A DNA stretch of 64,000 bases. It comes from Neurospora tetraspora (Eukaryota > Ascomycota > Sordariomycetes > Sordariales > Sordariaceae). A program made the position numbers and the translations under genes. Shown here piece after piece: positions 59,154 to 64,000 of the stretch (positions within the stretch are counted from its first letter, which is position 1; each line of letters starts with the position of its first letter). The stretch covers positions 3,906,001 through 3,970,000 of the forward strand of contig NW_026944387.1 in NCBI RefSeq assembly GCF_033439725.1, read 5' to 3'. Below the pieces are notes generated by a model. That model saw nothing but the letters and a program-made list of their open reading frames with translations. It was not told where the DNA came from and searched no databases.

Positions 59154-61354
59154 TCAAATGCCCGAATCAATCTTCCTCATCTTAAATCCCGGGTCCTTAT
59201 TAGCATAATCCCCCCAATCATCACACTTCATCCTCAACTCCGGCATCAAATTCGGCATCACCGAGTTGATCAGATCGGCCCTTTCAAGGAACTGGACACT
59301 GAGTCCCTGGCTCATGTGCCAAGGGATATGGCAGTGGAACACCCACGAACCGGGGTTGTGGCCGGCCTCAAAAGCGATCACAAGCCAACCGAAGGGCGGG
59401 AGGACCGTGGTATCGCGCCGCGTGGGGTTGTCGAACTTGAGATGGGGACCGTCAACGGCAGGGTCAAAGACGATGGGACGACCGGGGTCGACGAGTGGGT
59501 TGGCGACGAAACGGGAACGGCCGAGGATTAGGAAGTCGTGGCCCTGTGCGTGGAAGGGTTGATGTTAGTTCGGAATTTGGTAGTTGGTACAGCCGAGATG
59601 CAGGAGCAAGGGAGGAGGGAACAGGAGAACTCACGTGGAGATGCATGGGATGCGGCGCGGGAGAGTTGTTTTGGATTACCCAGAAGGACCACTGTTTCCC
59701 ACGTTAGCTCCGGATCGTCAATGCAAGGGACACGGTGGTGCATGATAAGGGAACAAACCTTGGCAGCTTCTGGCAGCTTGATAATGTTCGCTTGTCTCGG
59801 AAACGTAAAGTTCCCTTCGACGACGTACTCCAACGTCGGCTTCTCCCACTGGACATCGATGGCCGAGCCATCAACCGCCCAAAGCACCTTGGAGATGCCC
59901 TTGTTCACCTCTTTCACGTCAAGGGTCACAGCCAGGGTATCCACCTTGGTGTTGGTGAAGTCTGCCTTTGGCGCCGTCCTCGAGGTTAGGGGCTTAGCAG
60001 TGACTTCGTCCTCGCAGAACTGTTCGATTGCAGGCAGGCCGATGTTGGTGGGCAATCTGGTCTCGTCGGCGCCTTCGTATGAGACAATGGCAGCTGGGTG
60101 AGGGTTGAGCGATGCGCCGCAAAGGGGAGTCGAAGACAGAGTTGCGTTGAGCCAGTAGCTGTCCACCTCTTGGTCCGCCTTGATAACGACATCATAACGC
60201 TGTCCAACGGTGAGGTAAAGCTAGTGGACCAGGTACGGCTCAACGGGGACAAAGTCCGTCTCAATAACCGTCATGTTGTGACCAACGATCGAAACAACAA
60301 ATGTGTTATCGGCAGAGGTGTTGACCAACCTGAGACGATGACGCTTGTTCTTTGTGAACTTCAATCTCGCATATTCGCCTCCAGTTCCGTTGGGTGCGAC
60401 GTTCATGCCGTTGAAGAGGATGTTGTTACTCGGCGGAGGAGAGCCAGGGACACCCTTGACAAACGGGTCGTTGGGGTCCATCATTCAGTCTACAATATGC
60501 TCAGCGGAGTCATAGTACCAGTCGCTGATAGGGAAGACGCCGAGGTCGGTATCGTACGGGTAGGAGGAAGGACCGTTGATCTGGATCGGGCCAACGATGC
60601 CATTGGCATATTGCGAGGAGATGTGCGAGTGGTACCTGGAAACAGATCATGATCAGCGGATATGTTGACGCCTCCAGGAGTCCAGTGGCACATGTGGACG
60701 AACCAGGAAGTTCCATGCTGAGTTGCCAGGAACGAGTAGATCCTGCTGTCACCGGGAGGGATGGGACACTCGGTAACTCCAGCCACGCCATCTTGGCTGT
60801 TGCTGTTCAGCTGGTGGAAACCATGCCAGTGCATGGACGTGCTGAAAGAATTGTCAGTATCAGTGGCTCGTACTGCAGTTGGAAGGACGGAACTGACCCG
60901 TTGACCTTAAGCCTGTTCGTGACTGTGACCTCGATCCTGTCGCCCCAGTCCGCCTTGATGAGTGGACCTGGGTACCCGCCTATTCGACCTCGTGTTAGAA
61001 GGCGGTTGAGCATTGGGAGAATTGGAGGCACGTTGGCTGTATCTCACCATTGATGAGCATGGCTCCCTTCTTGATGTGACCATCTGGGCCAACCCATTCA
61101 TCCACTTCGGTGATTTCCAAGTCGAACTGTAGTGCCTAGTGTCAGCATGTGGGAGCCTTTGCCAATCTTGAACAAACTTCGGGAAGTCTTACTTTCCGTG
61201 TAACCCCAGTGACGGGCCATTCGTTTTCGTAGTCCGTGTTGACGTTGAACCGGGATGTCCAACAAGCACGGTTGCACTCATGGTTGCAGCTTGGAGCGGC
61301 ACCAACGAAGCCGAGCAGGGGCAACAAGCCGCCTAGAAGGGGAAACAAACGTAT
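59154..61354 (-). pseudogene. Laccase (multicopper oxidase) with lost start codon and two nonsense codons
   Basis: Seven exons fit: 61193-61354, 61048-61126, 60898-60979, 60704-60841, 59759-60635, 59635-59691 and 59154-59543. Copper motifs are all present: HWHG, HSH in the following exon, HPMHLHGHDF and HCHIPWHMSQGL. The C-terminal plug DSGI is intact, and the signal peptide reads RLFPLLGGLLPLLGFVGAAPS. There is no ATG where the signal peptide should begin: the codon is ATA at 61352-61354, and no in-frame ATG lies within ~250 nt upstream. TGA at 60485-60487 and TAG at 60221-60223 interrupt the large exon, with homologous sequence on both sides. The enzyme would be a secreted phenol oxidase. 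Confidence 0.85.
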
Positions 61355-61559
61355 ACTGATATTAAAATAGGGTGTTGGGGATGATACAACGAGTGACTAG
61401 TTGGTGATGTGAAAGGGGATCAACGAGTGTAAAAAGGGGGTTCCTGGATGGTTAGTAGAACACACAACGACAACACCCAACCGACGAGGACGATGCAAGA
61501 GACAATTTTCCCAGAACAAAGGAATCGTGACAGACTGACAGAGCCAGACGCGAGCAGTT

Positions 61560-61581
61560 GTATATACCGGTCGGTATATAC
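61560..61581. promoter_or_regulatory. Palindrome upstream of the laccase
   Basis: Perfect 10-bp arms GTATATACCG and CGGTATATAC separated by GT. The CCG-CGG core resembles a binuclear zinc-cluster factor site, with TATATA in each arm. It lies ~205 nt before the expected laccase start. Confidence 0.5.
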
Positions 61582-62682
61582 GGACTCGGCAATGTTTACA
61601 TGGCGACTGGCATGCTCCCTTAATTGGGTTGTTGTGAATCAACGGCTTAGGACACGGGTGGCTGGCATGCAAGGACAAAGCTGAGCCGCCGCATCTCCCC
61701 AGTCCCCCGGATCTGGGATCTCGCACATGATGGTCGGAAACCCAGCGGGTAGACGGCAGATGTAGACCCAGATCGACACCATTGTTCGAGACATGACGAT
61801 AGCTTTGACCTCCCCCGGCGGTCATCACAATTTCGATGTTGATGAGGGTTAGGGTCAAAGCTGTGAAAAAGCCATTACTTAATTGACTGATCAGAAAGAT
61901 GAGAGAAGGGCGGCTGCACTAGCGGCGCCCCTCGCATGGCCATGAAGTGATCAAGTACGATATCCGAGGGCCGTGGCAGACAACATGAGGTGTGAACGTC
62001 GAGAAACGATGGGCTAGGGCGACGGCGATGCTGTGGTATGGCTACCAGCGGACTCTGGCTTGGGAGAAGCGAAATCGGCACAAGAGTCGGGTAGTACCGC
62101 GAACGGACAATCGCAAACAGTTCTTCAGCCAGCCTTCATCGACAGAAGACCTGATGCCAGAATGTTCGAAGGCAGTTGGTAGAGATGGATGCCGCGCAGT
62201 CGGAATTTTGGGGAAATTCGTGAACAGACTGGAATGTAAAAACACCGTTCGCGAAAAGGTGCTGAAAGCAACATCCGACAGTCCGGACATCGATGTCGGG
62301 ATTGGGCGCACGGGCCATGTGTGAAATCACCAACACCCATCGACGACACTGCACCAAACTTCGGCTTTGGATTCGGTCTATTGGGAGTCATCCCTGGGAA
62401 GATATGTTGATTCAAAAGAGAGAGTGGTAGATACAAATGAGAAGGAAGATGAATGTTGTGCGCTGTTTCTCGAACTCGTTGTTGACGCATTCAATGTCGG
62501 CGGCTTCTTTTTTCGGGAACGGATGAAGCAAGGGAGAGAATTGTGGAAGACATGAGGTGAATTAAAAGCAGATGCGCACGGATCAGGATTCGCTCGCTCT
62601 GACAGGTGCCAATGCACCCACTGCAGCAAATGACAGTGACCAGCGGGTGCCCCGCACTAGCTGCAGGGGCAGCGAACTGTTA
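61582..62682. other. Intergenic, no gene recognised
   Basis: Several open frames of 60-120 codons on both strands, none with recognisable content. Confidence 0.35.
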
Positions 62683-63055
62683 GGGCGTGTTTGGATGCTC
62701 TGAAATGGCCCTCTGAAGTGGGTGTTCTGAAATAGCTTGTCAGAAGTATTGCACGGGCCTTTCTGAAATATCTGAAATTCTGATTTTGGTTCAGAAACGT
62801 TCTTGGGCCTGAATGTTGGCTCTGAAATTCGAGGATTTGATGAAATTTGATTGGATGCATCTCAAAGAGTGGGGCCAGAATTTCAGAACGGGGATTTTGA
62901 AAAGATTTCAGAACCAAAACGTTCAGAGCGCTTCCAAACAGCACTCTAAAAAGACAATTTCAGAACAGTAACGTTCAGAGCGCTTCCAAACAGCACTCTG
63001 AAAAAACCGGGTCTGAACATTTAAGAGCCCAATTTCAGAGCATCCAAACACGCCC
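62683..63055. mobile_element. PIF/Harbinger-like MITE
   Basis: Perfect inverted ends GGGCGTGTTTGGATGCTCTG, continuing AAAT on the left and AAATT on the right. They are flanked by the 3-bp duplication TTA (62680-62682 and 63056-63058). 373 bp, no coding capacity. A 29-bp direct repeat inside (62919-62947 and 62971-62999) has a 52-nt period. The TTA duplication and GGG...GTTTGGATGC ends are typical of Tourist-type elements. Confidence 0.88.
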
Positions 63056-63837
63056 TTAGCGTCTAGAAGCAGTGACGCCTGACACGGGCCAATTCCCAAC
63101 AGCAAGCGAGTCTCGATTTCGCAACATCGAAACTCCAACTTTCCACGTTCGAAACATACCTATTGACCGCGTGTCAACCATTACAAGACCCTTTGCTTGT
63201 GAGCCAAGCTCTGGACATACCTGAGCACCACAGAACATCGCCATGGCCTGCGACAGATGCTCACCGGCCTCACACGACCAACAAAGCAGACAACGGCTGA
63301 GTGTAACTCAACCCTAACCCCACGTGAATGCGTCCAGTAACATGGTTCAAACTCCTCGGGTATTGTCGACAAGTATAGACATATCTCTAGTGCATGTAGG
63401 TATACTGGCATCTCCCCACGATCCATTAACCATTTCCGAAGTGTCAATTTTGTGAACTGCTTTGAACTTCTCTTATCCGACCGATGTCCACTCAAAGATG
63501 GCCTTTCTGTTCCCAAAGAATGACACCAACCACCCGGCCGTGTCCTGCAAGTCTGTAACCAACATCAGTCCGTACACATCCCGAGTCATGTAATTGTACA
63601 CGGAAAGATGTCGGGTCGTTGTGAGGCTTTCTTCGTGAGTTCCGCATCCTGTGATCCAAGACGACCCAACAAGTGTTGGATGCTCATAACAGTCTCCTCG
63701 TATCTGAGCCGGTGAAAGAAAGATAGGTTGAGTATCATACAGATGATACTATGTGGTACCGTCTTAGTCCTGGCCTCTGCTTGTTAGTTGCTATCAGCCT
63801 TCACAAAGCACTTGAGGACATTGTGGCTCTTGAAGAC
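63056..63837. other. Intergenic, upstream of the right-edge gene
   Basis: No gene recognised. Confidence 0.35.
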
Positions 63838-63843
63838 TATAAA
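63838..63843 (+). promoter_or_regulatory. TATA box of the right-edge gene
   Basis: TATAAA 107-112 nt before the ATG at 63950, followed by a CACCA/TCATC leader. Confidence 0.5.
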
Positions 63844-63949
63844 GTCTAGGCGATATCACTCCACCAGGTTTCCATCCTCAACCTCACCAGAACCCAAGCT
63901 GCACTCTTTGTTAACTTATCATTTGTTCATAATCCCTGTCCGTGTCACA

Positions 63950-64000
63950 ATGGCAGGCAGTCAGTCTGGAAGCTCGCAAGCTGACTCAAGTCAGTCCGAA
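63950..64000 (+). CDS. Start of an unidentified gene (truncated by the window)
   Basis: ATG in the context GTCACAATGG, 17 codons, Ser/Gln-rich (MAGSQSGSSQADSSQSE). Too little for a function. Confidence 0.45.
   Translation, partial: MAGSQSGSSQADSSQSE

Noticed and set aside
1-64000. CRISPR arrays, bacterial operons, rRNA genes
   Set aside because: None present; the window is eukaryotic nuclear DNA with spliced genes.

Overview
The window is nuclear DNA of a filamentous ascomycete, most likely a sordariomycete and probably Sordariales. The evidence is short 55-100 nt introns with GTA(A/T)GT donors and CTAAC branch sites, a GH45 cellulase with a C-terminal CBM1, a DSGI-tailed ascomycete laccase, HET and NACHT-ankyrin genes, and a 15-kb AT-rich block with stop codons that looks like repeat-induced point mutation (RIP). 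Assignment to order rests on remembered protein resemblance, not on a search.

Layout. 1-11.9 kb: a HAD hydrolase/terpene-cyclase-like fusion (cut by the left edge), an intron-containing tRNA-Ala, an unrecognised protein gene, a short TA-flanked inverted-repeat element, a multi-membrane-span GT90 glycosyltransferase, a gene-poor stretch, and a small secreted cysteine-rich protein whose TATA box sits in the loop of a 39-bp inverted repeat. 12.4-27.5 kb: a nested transposon block. The outer DNA element has 23-bp inverted ends and a perfect 8-bp target duplication, and carries a RIP-decayed RecQ-type helicase. A chromodomain Ty3/Gypsy LTR retrotransposon of 8.1 kb (5-bp target duplication AAATA) is inserted in it. 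28-42.5 kb: GH45 endoglucanase, a second copy of the short inverted-repeat element, then a housekeeping run: RPB2, PET117, VMA10, a CTNNBL1-like spliceosome factor and a histidine-phosphatase-family gene. 43-58 kb: a self/non-self recognition type cluster, with a HET-domain gene followed on the same strand by a SesB-like hydrolase-NACHT-ankyrin receptor gene that ends in a 23-residue repeat array (predicted beta-solenoid) and contains two frameshifts; then an F-box-like gene and a helical/proline-rich fungal protein. 59-64 kb: a laccase gene with complete copper motifs but no start ATG and two in-frame stops, a PIF/Harbinger-like MITE, and the first codons of a gene cut by the right edge.

The housekeeping genes are independent of one another (transcription, cytochrome oxidase assembly, vacuolar acidification, splicing). 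The GH45 and laccase genes are secreted plant-biomass enzymes. The HET and NACHT genes are plausible partners because NLR-type receptors and HET effectors are functionally coupled in fungal incompatibility, but nothing in the sequence proves that coupling here. All exon boundaries were derived by hand from splice consensus and reading phase.
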